A stretch of DNA of 16,344 nt, taken from contig CABUMF010000047.1 in NCBI GenBank assembly GCA_902492655.1, positions 1-16,344 on the forward strand. The letters are read 5' to 3'. The notes beneath the pieces were generated by a model. The model was not told the origin of the DNA. It saw nothing but the letters and a program-made list of their open reading frames with translations, and did no database searches. The position numbers and the translations under genes are program-made. The stretch is from an uncultured Eubacteriales bacterium (lineage in GTDB: Bacteria; Bacillota; Clostridia; HGM11514). Shown here piece after piece: positions 15,586 through 16,344 of the stretch (position 1 is the stretch's first letter; each line of letters begins with the position of its first letter).

Positions 15586-16171
15586 GGTATTAACAAAAAA
15601 AGAAAAGCTCGATGCACTGTATGACGAATTTTCCGAAAAGTTTAAAAACGAAATGGTAGTAACCGGGTTTGGTGACAGCGATGCCCCCGTTGTGCTGATC
15701 GGTGAAGCACCCGGCAAGGACGAGGTAAAATACGGAAGACCTTTCGTCGGTGCTGCCGGTAAAAATCTTACAGAGCTTTTGGCAGGCGGCGGTATTGACA
15801 GAAAAGATGTGTTTATTACAAATGTTGTCAAGTATCGGCTTTATAAAAAAAATCCGAAAACCGGAAACCTTGTCAACAGACCTGTCACCAAGGCTGATTT
15901 AAGCAATAATCTTTCGTACCTTATGCGTGAGCTTGAAATTCTTACGCCCGTTTTGATTGTTACTTTGGGTAATACCGCACTCAGAGCTGTTTGCGGAAAC
16001 AGTAATATGATTTCCGATGTTCACGGAAGGGTAATCAATTCCCTGAGCGGGGACAGGAGAGTGTTTCCTCTTTATCATCCTGCAAGCATAATTTACAACA
16101 GAAGCCTTAAAGAAGTTTATGAAAATGATGTAAAACAACTGCAGAAGACGCTTAAATTACTTGATTTTTAA
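15578..16171 (+). CDS. UDG-superfamily protein lacking iron-sulfur cysteines
   Basis: A 197-residue uracil-DNA-glycosylase-fold protein paralogous to its upstream neighbour. Motif 1 is GEAPGKDEV (42-50) with RPFVGAAGKNL (54-64). The central strand is DVFITNVVKYR (77-87), and motif 2 is LYHPASIIYNR (165-175, His167). None of the four cluster cysteines is kept: the N-terminal CxxC is absent, VVKC has become VVKY, and the only Cys is C139. An inserted loop KKNPKTGNLVNRP (90-102) replaces the PPGNR turn. Similar proteins occur in clostridia, so the family is not new, but its activity is not known to me. Four in-frame starts exist (15539, 15554, 15572, 15578). AGGG (15565-15568) lies 9 bases before 15578, my choice; 15572 with GAGGA is the main alternative. 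No good terminator follows. Confidence 0.85.
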   Translation: MNRVLTKKEKLDALYDEFSEKFKNEMVVTGFGDSDAPVVLIGEAPGKDEVKYGRPFVGAAGKNLTELLAGGGIDRKDVFITNVVKYRLYKKNPKTGNLVNRPVTKADLSNNLSYLMRELEILTPVLIVTLGNTALRAVCGNSNMISDVHGRVINSLSGDRRVFPLYHPASIIYNRSLKEVYENDVKQLQKTLKLLDF

Positions 16172-16210
16172 AAAAATTCAGAAAAAACGAAAATTTTTTT
16201 AAAAAAAGGG

Positions 16211-16239
16211 TTGACAAAAGGCAAAAAAGGTGGTATACT
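16211..16239 (+). promoter_or_regulatory. strong rRNA-type promoter with upstream A/T tracts
   Basis: -35 TTGACA (16211-16216), 17-base spacer, -10 TATACT (16234-16239) with TGG before it (extended -10). The 40 bases upstream (16170-16207) are almost only A and T runs, like an UP element. Initiation would be near 16246. Confidence 0.85.
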
Positions 16240-16245
16240 AACAAA

Positions 16246-16344
16246 GCTGTCGGCGATAGCGTAAGTAAATTTGCGAGGCTTCGACGGCGGATGAACATTG
16301 AAAACTAAACAGCGAAAAGACAATTAATTCACGTTAATTTTTTT
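16246..16344 (+). ncRNA. probable 5' leader of an rRNA operon (truncated by the window)
   Basis: The leader opens with a stem, GCTGTCG (16246-16252) with CGACGGC (16282-16288, one G-T pair), enclosing a smaller loop. Then comes TGAACATTGAAAACTAAACA (16292-16311), which resembles the boxA-like sequence found just before 16S or 23S genes in Firmicutes. It ends with AATTAA/TTAATT (16322-16339) and a T-run. No mature 16S sequence is reached, so assignment to rRNA is an inference from leader resemblance. Confidence 0.6.

Noticed and set aside
16164..16208. A/T runs after the UDG-like gene considered as a terminator
   Set aside because: The possible stem is almost purely A-T with bulges and no GC core; an UP-element role for the following promoter fits better.

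Overview
The window looks like chromosomal DNA of a low-GC, monoderm member of the Firmicutes, most likely an uncultured gut or rumen Clostridia (Oscillospirales/Clostridiales-like). The reasons are AT-rich intergenic DNA with consensus sigma-A promoters and strong AGGAGG ribosome binding sites, a DUF1934 (YwiB)-argS gene pair as in Bacillus, a G5/3D-domain YabE-like cell-wall protein, an LCP (LytR-CpsA-Psr) protein, an SLH-type surface protein and a clostridial-type uracil-DNA glycosylase pair. The assignment rests on gene content only; no rRNA gene is present to confirm it.

Layout. (1) 1-3.8 kb is a carbohydrate-use module: the 3' part of a GH36 alpha-galactosidase, a divergent AraC-type regulator, and a GH2 beta-glycosidase, with two well-formed back-to-back promoters and an inverted repeat between the regulator and the GH2 gene. 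A probable bidirectional terminator closes it. (2) 3.8-5.2 kb, minus strand: a NfeD-SPFH (stomatin/QmcA-like) membrane-microdomain operon with its own promoter. (3) 5.3-7.1 kb, minus strand: a secreted BspA-type leucine-rich-repeat protein ending in SLH-like repeats. (4) 7.07-7.71 kb is the only long gene-free stretch. It is extremely AT-rich and holds promoters at both ends, a tandem imperfect repeat and a 51-bp interrupted palindrome with a nested second hairpin. (5) 7.7-14.9 kb, plus strand, is an envelope and housekeeping block: a YabE-like G5/3D protein with its own promoter and terminator; a probable ddl-ywiB-argS-ctp operon from one promoter with a structured leader; then an LCP ligase with its own promoter and a strong terminator. 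(6) 15.0-16.2 kb: two overlapping uracil-DNA-glycosylase superfamily genes, the first with the four iron-sulfur cysteines and the second without them. (7) The right edge has a strong promoter with an A/T-tract upstream and a leader resembling that of an rRNA operon; the window stops before any mature rRNA sequence.

Functionally, most genes serve the cell surface: D-Ala-D-Ala synthesis (Ddl), peptidoglycan cleavage or remodelling (3D protein), attachment of wall polymers (LCP), extracytoplasmic proteolysis with a peptidoglycan-binding tail (S41), membrane microdomains (SPFH/NfeD) and a surface LRR protein. I see no mobile element, CRISPR array, phage gene or obvious new defence system. The most unusual points are the tandem UDG pair, the palindrome at 7479-7529, the non-canonical GH2 signature and the degenerate SLH motifs.
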